Shown here one piece after another: positions 48,068 through 59,116 of a DNA stretch of 64,000 nucleotides. The stretch spans positions 903,503 to 967,502 of the forward strand of contig NC_045143.1 in NCBI RefSeq assembly GCF_008831285.2, given 5' to 3'. A model generated the notes under the pieces. The model had not been told where the DNA came from, ran no database searches, and saw only the letters and a program-made list of their open reading frames with translations. This DNA is from Nymphaea colorata. Taxonomy: Eukaryota; Streptophyta; Magnoliopsida; Nymphaeales; Nymphaeaceae. A program made the position numbers and the translations under genes. The number at the start of each line of letters is the position of its first letter. The first letter of the stretch is position 1.

Positions 48068-50144
48068 TAACTGTAATTTTATTAGTGAAAATTAGTTACA
48101 AGAATTTTCTTTAATAACAATCTCACCTACTAAGACCGACGTCCACTTTTTCTTTTGGTTCCTTCCGTAATGATCAAATAACATCCTTCTTTTTCTGTTG
48201 GCATGGCAAAGGAAAGGCTGATAACCATTTGCCCTCGTGGAGGTGTCCTTATATTTCTTGCTGAGAAGGTATGGGATTTATTTCCTTGAAAATTGTGCAG
48301 CTTATTTCAGAACTCTCGACATAGAGCTCTATAACTATTCACAGTGTCCTACCAGCCTTGCCTACTTGTCTTCCTCGTTGCCTGGAAGCGTTGGAGATAA
48401 GAGATGATAAAACAGAGGGAAAAAGCCAAATCAGTACAAAAAAATACTTGTGACTTGCAGATTAAAATCCGCAAAGAAATCAAAACTAATAAAACCAGGT
48501 TGAAATCTGAAATATTGCCAGTTCACGTATGTATGAATTTACCTGGAGGTCACCTAATGGACAACAATGAAATACCGGTATCTGTCTCCATACTTAAAAC
48601 AGTTTTATTTTTCTGATATTAACCTTCTGTGCTTGTTGAACTCCATCAGTGATTCATGGGAAGGGTACTGCTCATATTTTTCCTGCAATTTTATGCGTTC
48701 AAGGTTCCAAGATGGTATAAGCAGTGACCGGTTATTGGCTTGGAGTAATAATTTTCATAGCTGAAGATGTGGCTTCTGACTGAAACCTTCCTAATTGAAA
48801 GGAGCGTTAAATTTCTGTACCAGGAAGAGAAGTCAATGAAACTATGATGACGATTCCAATTTCCAAGTTGTTTTCTCTGTTGGGACAAGTGCCGAAGAGC
48901 AGGCATCTTAAGTTCTTAGCTTCGATCATCTGGCAGCACACGTGCCGCCTGAGGGACATCTTGAAGGTAGAACGCGTTAAAAATTGTAATTGTACTTCTA
49001 CAATATAGGCCATAGAAGATTCAAACTTGTAAAGATACATTCAAACTTGGATATGACCTTAAAACGAGGTCTGGAAAGCAAACCTCGTTTTGAGGGTGTT
49101 TGGACTAACTCCAAACTGGGTTTTGCTGAAAACCCATTTTTTTTCAAAAACACTGTTTTCTTAAGGGTACTGTTCATTTGTTTCAAATAATTGCAACAAC
49201 CTTAGTTGTAAATCATGCTATGAGCAATCAATTCTTCTTGTTTATCAAATTAATTTACATATGTGATGTTTTTTATTTTAACCATTGAATACTTCTAATG
49301 GTTTTTATATGTGCCTCACATCATTAACACTCAGTATATAATATATAGTGGCTTCACAAGTGATAAACATCACTTTAGCACTTTTAGTTCATTTTCAGCT
49401 CTTTCCTTTTTAAATAATAATAATAATAATAAGCACTTATAGATAATATCAATAAAAATTATCTATAGTTTTCAAAAGCACAATGTAAAACTCATCTTTT
49501 GTCATCCAAACAAAAACCAAGTTTGAAAAAGGTGAAAGCCAGGTTTTTGACAGGTCATCCAAACACATAAAACTGGTTTCCAAAACTCATTAAAAAATAG
49601 GTTTTCAGAAAACCAAGTTTTCATAAAACCAATTTTTTCAAGGCTCTATCCAAACACAACCATAGTATTCGATTATTTAAATGTTTAACCCTTGCAACTT
49701 CAACTGAAAGGGGAAACAGAAAAATCAGCAAGTGGTATTTTTTTCACTTCCGTATAAATGAATGAAATGTATTACACATTTGGTGCGTTAGTATTACAAC
49801 AAATTAGGATCCCTCACAGAAATCTTAGGCGGTGCACCACTCAACTTATTGAACACCCAAAATCTGTGACGAAAACAGAAAATTTTGCTACCTTGGGCGT
49901 CTCCTGGGAGGATCTCGAAAACCGAGAGAAAGAATAATTGGTATGTCTGCGTCGATGATTCATCTATGTGCCGAGGAACAACTCTCAACCCAGCAGCTGA
50001 TTTGAATAAAAAACTCTCAGCAACCGAATCCATGAGAGGTCCCATTTTTCATAGCACCCAACCTGCACTCAACATGATGGTTCGTGCCCGGGCACCCCTT
50101 TTCCAAGAATATGCATGTTCTAGATGTGGAGATCGTTTTGCAGT
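48068..50144. other. Spacer between two convergent PPR genes
   Basis: No gene. It holds both 3' flanks, a 10-bp-stem hairpin AAAACGAGGT/ACCTCGTTTT at 49061-49091, and a possible decayed MITE from about 49093 (GGGTGTTTGGA) to about 49662 (TCCAAACACAACC), whose ends are inverted relative to each other. No matching target duplication was found. An (AAT)n run is at about 49414-49433. Confidence 0.45.
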
Positions 50145-52946
50145 TTAACCATTCTCTATGTTTCCAATCTTGCAGATTGCTTGAACAAGAGAATTATATG
50201 TAACCCTGTTTGGTAGAACCCCTCTTTTCATCATATCATCTCGCAACTCAAATGCATTGCGCAGATACCCATGTGCACAGCATCCATGTATCAAAATATT
50301 GTATGCCACTGTGTCAGGATTCAAACCCCTATTGAGCATGTCATTCCACAACCTAAAGGCTTCCCGTAAGTCACCCAGTTTGCAGTATTCATAAATAAGA
50401 ATTGAGTATGAGATGCAATCAGATGGCACCGCATCTTCCGTCATCTCTGCAAGAAGTTCAACTGCTTCTTTGATTTTACCACATCTGCAGAATCCCATTA
50501 TCATTATATTATAGGTGACTGTATTCGCTTGGAACTTGTAACGCATTCTTGAATGCAGATGGAGTGCCTCCCCCATTTTTCCTTCCCTGGCATAAAAATC
50601 AAGAAAACACCCAAAAGTCACCCTATTTGGTTGATTTTCTGTCACCAACATCTCCTTGCAGAGTAGCTCTGCTTTATTCACATGTCCTGCCTTACACAAG
50701 CCATTTATCATAACAGTGTAAGTTATCACGTTTGGGACGCATCCATGGATTATCATCTTCTCCCAGACCTTGAAGGCTTCGATCATGCTTCCCTGTTTGC
50801 AGTAAGAATCGATGATCGTTGTATAGATTATCTCATCAGGCGTCAATCCTCTTTTCTCCATGTCTTCCAAAACCTTGGCCAATTCCTGCATTTCGTTGCT
50901 CTTGCAAATGCCAGAAATAAGCACACCATAGCAGACGAGATCCAGTTTAAATCCTCTTTCTTCCATCTGCCTACAGACCGTGTACGCATCCTTCATTCTT
51001 CCTTCCCCACAGTATCCATGGAGAAGAGCGGTATAGCACATTGCGTTTAGCCCTTTATAATTAGCTTTATAGATATCATCAATGAATTGCTTAGCCTCTG
51101 AAACTCTTCCAGACATACAGAGAGCACTAATCAGAGGCCGGTAAGTATACGAGTCAGGTTCAAGACCCCTCTGAACCATCTCCTCTAACAGCTCGAAGGC
51201 TTTCTTAGTGTTACCTGCCCTACAATATCCATCTACAAGAACGTTGTACGTAACCTCATTTGGCTTCATTTTCAGTTCCAACATTTCATCGAACAACTCG
51301 TGAGCCTCGACCATCCTATTTGATCGGGAAAGACCGCCTATCAGTGCAGTGAAAGTGTAAGTATTTGGTGACACAGCTCGATAAGACATTTCGGACCAGA
51401 GCTTGAGTGCACTTCCAAGATCCCCAACCGTGGAATATCCGCTTATCATTGACGTGTAAGTAACTACAGTTGGTGACAATCCCTTACCAATCATCTCCGT
51501 AAACAAATGCTCTGCCTTCTGCATTTTTCCTAACTTAGAGTATGCATGGATCAGAGAATTGTACGGGTAAACTGTCATCTTAATCCCTTTGTCCACCATC
51601 TGTTCAAATAGAAGAAGGCCATCATTCAATCTGGCACTTTTGCAGTACGAATCAATCAGAATTGAGTACGTAACGTCATTGGCGATTAGACCTTTCTTCT
51701 CCATCCGATGAAAGAGATCCTCGGCATTATTCAACTTTCCTCTCTTACACAATGAATTAAGCAACGCATTGTATGCGAAGAGATTGGGTATGATGCCATG
51801 TTTCCCGAGAACGCCAACAATTTCAAATGCTTTCTCAGTGTTGCCTTTACTTCTCAAGCCATCGATAACACGAGAGCAAGCAGCTTCGCTCGGAAGAATT
51901 CCATTCCCAATCATCTCCTCAATTAATTCCACCGCAGCATAAACATCCCCCAGCTTACACAGGCCTAAAACGATGGTGCAATACGTAACGACATCTGCAT
52001 TGAATCCCTTAGTTGCCAGTGATTTCTTGACCTCAATGGCATCTCGAACTTTCCCAACCTTGCACAAGCCATGGATCAAGATATTGTAGATGATAATGCT
52101 ATAAATTAGACCATTCACCTCAGCTTCAGCCAGCAAAACCTTAGCTCTATCAACGTCCCTGCGCTCGCAAAGACACCGAACCATCAAAGTATACACAGAA
52201 CCATCCGGCCGAAGACCAGCTTCGACGAGCTCTCCGTACATTTTCTCCGCAAGGTCGAATCGCCTGATACCCAGCAGAGCATTCAGAACCTCACAGAACG
52301 CCCTCACACTCGGCGACAATCCATGACCCTTCATAAACTCTAAAACCCTAACTGCGTGCAAAACCTTGCGATTCTGGACGTAGGCCCAAATTAATAGATC
52401 AAAGCCGGAAGTGGACGAAAGCCCGCACCTTGTTCTGGAGACCATCAGCGACCCGCAAACCTCCGTTGGCGCCACCGGTCGGAGGAGCAGCGACTGAAGA
52501 ACCGAGGACGCCGGCCAGAAGAGGTCGGACTCAAGCAGGGTAACGATTAGGATGCAAAATGCAAGCGTCGAGTGATCGAACTTCCGGTGAAGCGACAGGA
52601 AATTGAAAAACCCAAGGGCAAGCTTCGCATCGTCTAGAGTTTCGATGAGGACATCCTCCACGTGCCGTGGCTTCAGATTCCGCGCGACGAAGGGGTTATC
52701 GAGGGAGAGGGCCCAGTTGCGCCGGTCACCTCGAACGATTGCACTGACGATCGGCAAGAAGCCGCTTTCCCGCTCTTCTTCCGCCGGCGAGAAGCAGAAA
52801 CGCCTCGCCCCAATGAGGAAGAGACGGCGTCGGCGATCGGCATCGGTGCGGCCAATCCTTAATCCTCCACCAGGGAGGACCTCATTCCTGAAAAGGGCAG
52901 CGATTGAAGTTGGCGGCAAACGCACAAGATGGATATCTGGCGGCAT
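50145..52946 (-). CDS. P-class PPR protein, probable ortholog of At5g59900
   Basis: Single-exon frame of 933 residues starting at the first ATG (a TGA lies upstream in frame with no ATG between). The N-terminal ~85 residues are Arg- and Leu-rich and poor in acidic residues, consistent with an organelle targeting peptide. HVEDVLIETLDDAKLALGFF and a following FDHST-FCILI segment match the non-repeat N-terminal region of At5g59900. From about residue 178 to the end there are about 22 P-type PPR motifs. The last one stops mid-motif (VQAICKIGNIENG), near where the Arabidopsis protein also ends. No E/DYW domain is present, so a role in organellar RNA processing or stability rather than editing is expected. 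Targeting to plastid or mitochondrion cannot be decided. Confidence 0.9.
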   Translation of the reverse strand: MPPDIHLVRLPPTSIAALFRNEVLPGGGLRIGRTDADRRRRLFLIGARRFCFSPAEEERESGFLPIVSAIVRGDRRNWALSLDNPFVARNLKPRHVEDVLIETLDDAKLALGFFNFLSLHRKFDHSTLAFCILIVTLLESDLFWPASSVLQSLLLRPVAPTEVCGSLMVSRTRCGLSSTSGFDLLIWAYVQNRKVLHAVRVLEFMKGHGLSPSVRAFCEVLNALLGIRRFDLAEKMYGELVEAGLRPDGSVYTLMVRCLCERRDVDRAKVLLAEAEVNGLIYSIIIYNILIHGLCKVGKVRDAIEVKKSLATKGFNADVVTYCTIVLGLCKLGDVYAAVELIEEMIGNGILPSEAACSRVIDGLRSKGNTEKAFEIVGVLGKHGIIPNLFAYNALLNSLCKRGKLNNAEDLFHRMEKKGLIANDVTYSILIDSYCKSARLNDGLLLFEQMVDKGIKMTVYPYNSLIHAYSKLGKMQKAEHLFTEMIGKGLSPTVVTYTSMISGYSTVGDLGSALKLWSEMSYRAVSPNTYTFTALIGGLSRSNRMVEAHELFDEMLELKMKPNEVTYNVLVDGYCRAGNTKKAFELLEEMVQRGLEPDSYTYRPLISALCMSGRVSEAKQFIDDIYKANYKGLNAMCYTALLHGYCGEGRMKDAYTVCRQMEERGFKLDLVCYGVLISGICKSNEMQELAKVLEDMEKRGLTPDEIIYTTIIDSYCKQGSMIEAFKVWEKMIIHGCVPNVITYTVMINGLCKAGHVNKAELLCKEMLVTENQPNRVTFGCFLDFYAREGKMGEALHLHSRMRYKFQANTVTYNIMIMGFCRCGKIKEAVELLAEMTEDAVPSDCISYSILIYEYCKLGDLREAFRLWNDMLNRGLNPDTVAYNILIHGCCAHGYLRNAFELRDDMMKRGVLPNRVTYNSLVQAICKIGNIENG

Positions 52947-53751
52947 TACACCGGCTACATTAGTTCTTCCGGTACCGCCCTTATCGCCGGAGTCCGGCGT
53001 TCCGGAGAGTTCAAGCTTGGCGCGTCATCCCCATCCCTTCTCTCCATCTCTACTCACCGAGCGCGAGCAACTTCGAAAATAGGTTCGGATTCCTGTAAGC
53101 AACACTCAAGTCCAAAACCAAAATCTAAACACGATGACGCCTAAGATTTGGGCAAACAACAAACTAAACCATCGTTCAACCCGTTTCGAAATTCGAAGCG
53201 AACAACAGTCGTCCAATATTTCGGAGGGAAAAAAACGTTACTTTTTTTTTTAGAAAAATAACACAAATAACTCTCTTCCAATAAAAATAATTATTTCATT
53301 AATTTAAGTGATTTTTTAGACAACAATAACAATTTAGTATTGTTTAGTAAATCTATCTTAATATATTCATGAAACACTATAATACAATATTCTATAAACC
53401 TACCTCAATTTGTTTGGCATATTTATGAAACAATAACAAGCTATTGCAATTGCCTAGCCGCTCTTTATGGGAATTATTTTTCATCATTTTATATCAAAAA
53501 GTAACTTTAGGTGGTTATTTAAAAAATCCTTTTAAATATTGAGTGTTTATACACTTGAGCTTTTATAATTTCACTCTCTTTAAAAGTAGACGTCCTAGTC
53601 TGTTGAACTTTTAAAAACAACTTCAACCTTTTTTATCAATTGCAAAATTTCAAAACAAAACAGTGTAGAATATTGGATTTTACATGTTTTAAATTTACTC
53701 AAAAGAAGCAAACAAACTAAAGGCTGAAAAATATGGGGCTTAGCCCCTTAG
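52947..53751. other. 5' flank of the At5g59900-like gene, then AT-rich spacer
   Basis: The first ~150 bp is GC-rich and probably leader and promoter of the minus-strand PPR gene. From about 53220 on it becomes strongly AT-rich with no frame or repeat of note. Confidence 0.45.
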
Positions 53752-54994
53752 GTTTACACTCCAATTGTTGAAATTATTCCCAAAATTAGGTGAAAAAGTT
53801 GAACATTTCCTAGTTATATCAAGCATTCGAGTGAAAATAATTTCACAATATGTAAAAGGTTATCTAAGCAATCAAACATGGCCTTGGGTATATTTTTGTT
53901 CCGATCTCTCAACAAACACGAATAAATTGTACTATTAGGTGAATCAAGAATAAATTGTACTCATTTTGTTCAACCACTGGTTCATCAAATACTCTCTCAA
54001 CAAGTTGTTGTCTCCATTATATTTGGGTGTGTCCAAGCATGTGGTGAACACACAACCCTATAAGTTTACCCTCCAATTCCTGAAATTGTTCCAAAATTAG
54101 GTGAAAAAGTTAAACATTTTCTAGTTATATCAAGCATTCGAGTGAAAATAATTTCACAAAATGTAAAAGGTTATCTAAGAAATCAAACATGGCCTTGGGT
54201 ATATTTTTGTCCTGATTTCTCAACAAACACGAATAAATTGTACTATTAGGTGAATCAAGAATAAATTGTACTCATTTGGTTCAACCACTCGTTCATCAAA
54301 TACTCTCTCAACAGGTTGTTGTCTCCATTATGTTTGGGTGTGTCCAAGCATGTGGTGAACAAACAATCCTATAAGTTTACCCTCCAATTCCTGAAATTGT
54401 TTCCAAAATTAGGTGAAAAAGTTGGACATTTCCTAGTTATATCAAGCATTCTAGTGAAAATATTTTCACAATGTGTAAAAGGTTATCTAAGCAATTGCAT
54501 TGGGTATATTTTTGTCATGGTCTCTCAACAAACATGAATAAATTGTACTATTAGGTGAATCAAGAATAAATTGTACTCATTTGGTTCAACCACTCGTTCA
54601 TCAAATACTCTCTCAACGGGTTGCTGTCTTCATTATGTTTGGGTGTGTCCAAGCATGTGGTGAATACACAACCCTATAAGTTTACCCTTCAATTCCTGAA
54701 ATTGTTCCCAAAATTAGGTGAAAAAGTTGGACATTTCGTAGTTATATCAAGCATTCGAGTGAAAATAATTTCACAATATGTAAAAGGTTATCTAAGCAAT
54801 CAAACATGGTCTTGGGTATATTTTTGTCTCTATCTCTCAACAAACACGAATAAATTGTACTATTAGGTGAATCAAGAATAAATTGTACTCATTTGGTTCA
54901 ACCACTCGTTCATCAAATACTTTCTCAACAAGTTGCTGTCTCCATTATGTTTGGGTGTGTCCAAGCATGTGGTGAACACACAACCCTATAAGTT
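53752..54994. repeat. Four-copy ~311-bp tandem array
   Basis: Copies start with GTTTAC at 53752, 54064, 54375 and 54680, giving periods of 312, 311, 305 and 312 bp to the right edge at 54991-54994. Landmarks recur in each copy: AAAATTAGGTGAAAAAGTT, CAAGCATTC(G/T)AGTGAAAAT, GGTTATCTAAG, AATAAATTGTACTATTAGG and GTCCAAGCATGTGGTGAA. Copies are about 90-95% alike by eye. Similar frames of 73 and 81 codons in copies 3 and 4 (LGVSKHVVN..., KLGEKVGHF) are side effects of similarity, because the frame is not kept through all units. Confidence 0.95.
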
Positions 54995-55863
54995 TGCAGC
55001 AATGATAAAGTGAGCATAGTTGGCAAACTCTCCAGGCTGACTCAGGAACTTCCTGGTTCAATTCGGATATCCTATAAATCCGGCCACGAGTTAAGGTTTG
55101 GGCTGACTAGCACTTGACTCAACATGACCTAGCCCAACTCGGCCCGACTCACCCAGAATCGCCTAATTCGGTTGCAATAAATATAAAGATACTAGGTTAT
55201 GTAAATTTAAGAATGTCAGTGGATCAGATTTGAATCAGGTGTATTTTTACCATGTCTTCCTTTTTCATATATTCACACATTCAAATTTCAATCCACATTC
55301 AGATACAAATGAAATAAAGACATATCTGAATCCAAATTTGAAATCCAATTTCATGATTCGAATCTGATTTTACATTACTTTGAAATGTAAGCTTGTTGTT
55401 TGAAACTAAATCTAATCTAAATCTGAACCCGGTCAGATATTTGTCATTTCTTCAATCAAAATCCAGTTCGATTTCTTAGTGGGATATTAATTTTTCTATA
55501 TCCAACAATTTAGTCTGATATATGATCCAAATCAAATAATAGTGACATCGTGTCTTGAATGTCTTCCACAAAGCAATGCTAATGACTCAACTCAATTACA
55601 AAAATCTTGAATGTCTTCCACAATGTAACCCAAGTAAGGTTTTGTTAAGCTGCCAAATCATATTTGGTTTCAGTTGATTCGATTTTTTTCTTAATAATAT
55701 GTATGGTTTGTTAAACCAAGATTAAGATCCATACATGTGATTCGAACCCTCCACAGTTAGAACTTGAATATAAGGTTTTTGGGGAAAAAAACATGAATCC
55801 AAATTTTTGGGGAATTTTAGATCTTATGTTTAAAAAATGCACCGTAGATGTATTGGAGCCTAA
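54995..55863. other. Spacer with degenerate repeats
   Basis: No gene. The part 55010-55180 (GACTCA, CCCAACTCGGCCCGACTC words) has the texture of common plant dispersed repeats, followed by GAATCAGATTTGAATC-type degenerate runs. Confidence 0.4.
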
Positions 55864-56272
55864 GTCACACGGATACTGGTACAATACGGGTACGAATACA
55901 GGGATACGGGTATGGATACAACAAATTTTAATTTTTTAGGATACGCGGATACAGCTAATTTTATATTATCAAATGATAAAATGAAAAAAAAAACATTAAA
56001 CTAAAACTAATAGTTCATCACAAAAAACATTAAACTATCCGCCATCTTTGCCCATGATCTGCTGCTGCTGCATAAACCCTTAAAGGCACAGAACTCATCA
56101 GGTGAAAGAGAAAAAGAAAGGTCGATAAAAAAGAAATCGGGTTTTCTTTAACGGGTTCGAATCGGGTTTGACCCAAACCCGATCCAGACGTATCCAAGGA
56201 GTATCAGTATCGGGATTCAGGTATCGAAGTATAGATACGAATACGTGGGCCAAACCCAAGTATCTGTGTGAC
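55864..56272. mobile_element. 409-bp terminal-inverted-repeat element, family unknown
   Basis: The left end GTCACACGGATACTGG and, on the opposite strand, the right end GTCACACAGATACTTGG are inverted copies. The inverted similarity continues inward with GGTACGAATAC/CACGTATTCGTATC. The interior is AT-rich with many GGATACGGGTA-like words. Flanking GGAGCCTAAG and GGAGCTTAG look like a direct repeat, but their spacing to the two ends differs, so the target duplication is unclear. There is no transposase frame. Confidence 0.55.
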
Positions 56273-56860
56273 ATTATTTGGAGCTTAGTCCACTTTGATT
56301 CCAGACTTATCATTCAAAAGTCCATACTTGTGATTCTATCCTATAGGTGAATTTTTCATTTTAGAATTTTGTAAATTTTTCACCTCTCTTTATAACACAT
56401 GTCATGAAGGTTTTAATCCATCAATTGTAGAATTTTAATTCATGTTATATTAAACACGTCAGAATCAAAATTTCAGACTATCAAATAATAAAAGAAACTA
56501 GAACTGAAATTTTCATTTCAGTTATAGTTTGACATGAAATTTTGTGTTTTAAAGTTTTATTATAGAATCAAAATTCAAGGCTATCAAACGCCCCCACCCT
56601 CAAGTTTATGTGTTTGAGTAACTCAAATGTACCATCGAGACACTCTATCTCTACTATGAAAAGTTGTAAACAAACACCCAATTAAGCATCATTAATAAAT
56701 TAGGGCACGTTTGGGTGACATTTTTTTGAGCAAACACGTCCCTGAAGATGGCCCATTTTTCCGGTGACACGTTTGAGAGGAAAACCTGGATCTAATTGAA
56801 AGTGGCAATACCGTGATATCCACGATGGCAGATCGTAGTTTCTCGAATTCCCATGTCCGA
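56273..56860. other. AT-rich spacer, no gene seen
   Basis: No coding frame. GGGCACGTTTGGGTGAC at about 56703 resembles a MITE terminus, but no partner end was found. Confidence 0.4.
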
Positions 56861-56880
56861 TTTTCGCCACGAGGCTAGTG

Positions 56881-57015
56881 GATCCGTGACGATGGCGCGG
56901 AGATCCGGAGACCGTCGATATCTCGGAGACGATCAACCGCCAAGAGCGCGCCACGTCAACAATCCGCAGCGAACCCCGAGCAACCAATGGAATCCTTTGC
57001 CTCATCTCTATATAT
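56881..57015 (+). promoter_or_regulatory. Histone-type promoter of the H2B gene
   Basis: CCACGTCAACAATCCGCA at 56951-56968 fits the plant histone Type I element: an ACGTCA hexamer joined to a reverse octamer-like ATCCGC(G/A). This element drives S-phase and meristem expression of histone genes. A CCAAT box lies at 56984-56988 and TATATAT at 57009-57015, about 110 bp before the start codon. A weaker octamer-like GATCCGTG is at 56881-56888. Element identities come from known plant histone promoters; activity is inferred. Confidence 0.8.
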
Positions 57016-57125
57016 TCATTTCCGATACCTTCTCCCTCAACCCACGAAATTCTCCTCGTTTTCCCTCGCTTTCCTTTCTACCTGTAATTTCCTTCGCCGT
57101 TTTAGTTTTCCAATCGTAGAGAGAG

Positions 57126-57581
57126 ATGGCGCCTAAGGGCGAGAAGAAGCCAGCGGAGAAGAAGCCGGCGGCCGAGAAGCCGACGGAGGAGAAGAAGACG
57201 GTGGCAGAGAAGGCTCCCGCCGAGAAGAAGCCGAAGGCGGAAAAGCGGCTGCCTAAGGAAGGCGCTGCCGGTGACAAGAAGAAGAAGAAGAAGGCAAAGA
57301 AGAGCACCGAGACGTACAAGATCTACATATTCAAGGTGCTGAAGCAGGTGCATCCCGACATTGGCATATCCAGCAAGGCCATGGGAATCATGAACTCCTT
57401 CATCAACGACATTTTCGAGAAGCTCGCCCAGGAGGCCTCCCGTCTCGCCCGGTACAACAAGAAGCCCACAATCACTTCCCGGGAGATCCAGACCTCCGTC
57501 CGCCTCGTGCTCCCTGGGGAGCTTGCGAAGCACGCCGTCTCCGAAGGGACCAAGGCCGTCACCAAGTACACGAGCTCTTGA
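57126..57581 (+). CDS. H2B: Histone H2B
   Basis: Intronless, 151 residues, usual for plant H2B. Residues 1-58 are a Lys/Ala/Glu/Pro-rich tail with repeated EKKPA/AEK blocks and a KKKKKKAKK run. From about residue 60 the histone fold follows the canonical sequence: [20 protein letters not shown], then [40 protein letters not shown] and [13 protein letters not shown]2B pairs with H2A in the nucleosome core. Lys147 in VTKYTSS is the equivalent of the conserved C-terminal monoubiquitination lysine. The GC-rich coding sequence gives spurious long antisense frames. Upstream it has a histone-specific promoter, and its closest gene neighbour to the right is the convergent ADF gene. Confidence 0.98.
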   Translation: MAPKGEKKPAEKKPAAEKPTEEKKTVAEKAPAEKKPKAEKRLPKEGAAGDKKKKKKAKKSTETYKIYIFKVLKQVHPDIGISSKAMGIMNSFINDIFEKLAQEASRLARYNKKPTITSREIQTSVRLVLPGELAKHAVSEGTKAVTKYTSS

Positions 57582-58960
57582 GCAGTTTTTCTAGGGGTCG
57601 TGGTTTCCTAGGGCTCTGATTTATGCCCTCGTTGACTTGAAAAATTAGTTGTTTCTCCTTTTCCTCTTCTTTTTTTGGTTGCGAAACTGTTTTGTATTTT
57701 ATCGTTTTGGAATGTAAAGAAATGGTCCTTTCCTCGCCTACTCTCCGCGTTCTTATGATTGTTTTTTTTTTTTTCTTTGGTTTGGAAGTTTATCGTCGTC
57801 TTCGCCTATCTTGAGCTGTATGGGATTCGATCGGAGGAGATTTAAGAGCCCTTGTTTCTTTTCCATTTCCTTTTATGTTTTTTCTGTTGCAATTTTCGTC
57901 TTCCACCGTCTCTGTTACGCGATCCAACACTTGAATGGGCGGGAAGATTTTCATGTTCTTTGGATTCACGATCATGTTTGGCGGTACTGGCGCGAAGTCA
58001 TGATTTTTCTTTTTTGGCGGTCTTTTTTCCGATTGGTATTGGTTGGTGTGGTAGAGGAAATTCAAATTTGAATTCCCTATTTCAGTTTTTTAGAAATGGA
58101 AACTGCGAGTGGGGTCATAAAAAGTTTTCTTGGACTAAGGGGCCGCCGAGAAAAAGAAGTCGTGTTTTTACCGTCCAGTTGCTAAAATTGCGTATCACCC
58201 TCTATTGTCATTTGCTCCTGAAACTTATTTGATACCGCTATCTTTATCACCGGAATTTATCATTCGTTGTGTCCATCTAAAGATTTATGCAGCGTGATGG
58301 ACGTTGGTTTTTTTCCTTGGTTGCGTCCATCGAAAGCCTTGATCAACGCAGCGGAATGGCCGTCTAAAGATATGATTCATCAACTTCCATGACAACGGAT
58401 GTTTAATAAATTTTAAAGACCATAGCATTCGTATTTTAAGATTGTGAAAAATCATGGGTTCAATTATTGGACTTGAAAATAAGCTTATGAAAGTAGTATT
58501 TCACATAAAAAAAGATCCAAAAACCAGTTTCCCTTTCTAGAGACTAGGTAAATATGGGTTTATCTACATCGAGGCCATTTAGATATGGCGTGATCATGGG
58601 ACTTAAGACCTGATCATATTCAAATTATAGATCAAACAACGCCATAATTCAGGCGAAATACTTGGCATGCTGGGAAGATCTATTACTGTATAAATAGACT
58701 CCCCAAAGCATCCGGGCATGAACTTGCAACGGCCAGACTTCAACTATTACTGTCATGAACAAATTAAAGCTACACTAGCTTTTTCAAACTAAGATAAGTG
58801 TAGTATCTGTTCTTATTATCAGTTTAAATCAAAGTACCAATCTGTCAAGATGTCTATGTATCAGGCGGAATATGCAAATAACAATTGCCTGTAGAAAGAA
58901 CAGCAGAATAGCTAGTGTTGAGCTCCCTGCTCAATATGACCAGCTAGGGCTAGCAGAGGA
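57582..58960. other. 3' flank of H2B and spacer
   Basis: T-rich 3' untranslated-like sequence follows the H2B stop. Frames at 57811-58232 are not recognisable and overlap in different frames. Nothing else is supported. Confidence 0.5.
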
Positions 58961-59116
58961 CTATTTCTCCCTTGCCTTCATCCAGCATTCCTTTCCAATA
59001 GAAGCAAGCCTAGTGGCCTCCTTTCTAGTTTGTCCATACAGCCGTTGCTCTCCCTCATAATAATAATTCATCCTTGGTCTGGCTGCCGTCTTCTGGTCAT
59101 CCCCCAGATGGATATG
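58961..59116 (-). other. Short protein-like open stretch, unrecognised
   Basis: On the minus strand a frame of about 51 codons, stop to stop, includes an ATG at 59071 and encodes MNYYYEGEQRLYGQTRKEAT followed by RLASIGKECWMKARE before TAG. The charged, helix-like composition is unlike its AT-rich surroundings and suggests a gene fragment or a small exon. I cannot name a family and found no flanking exons. Confidence 0.3.

Noticed and set aside
50682-51050. 122-codon plus-strand frame inside the minus-strand PPR gene
   Set aside because: Shadow of the PPR coding sequence, with no domain of its own.
53752-54994. CRISPR-like or coding-repeat interpretation of the tandem array
   Set aside because: Units are contiguous with no spacers, are 305-312 bp long, and do not keep one reading frame.
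55725-55760. Minus-strand B-box GGGTTCGAATC as a tRNA
   Set aside because: No D-arm, anticodon arm or acceptor stem can be built around it.
57008-57571. Long antisense frames over histone H2B
   Set aside because: They mirror the GC-rich, Lys-rich H2B coding sequence and have Leu/Ser low-complexity products.
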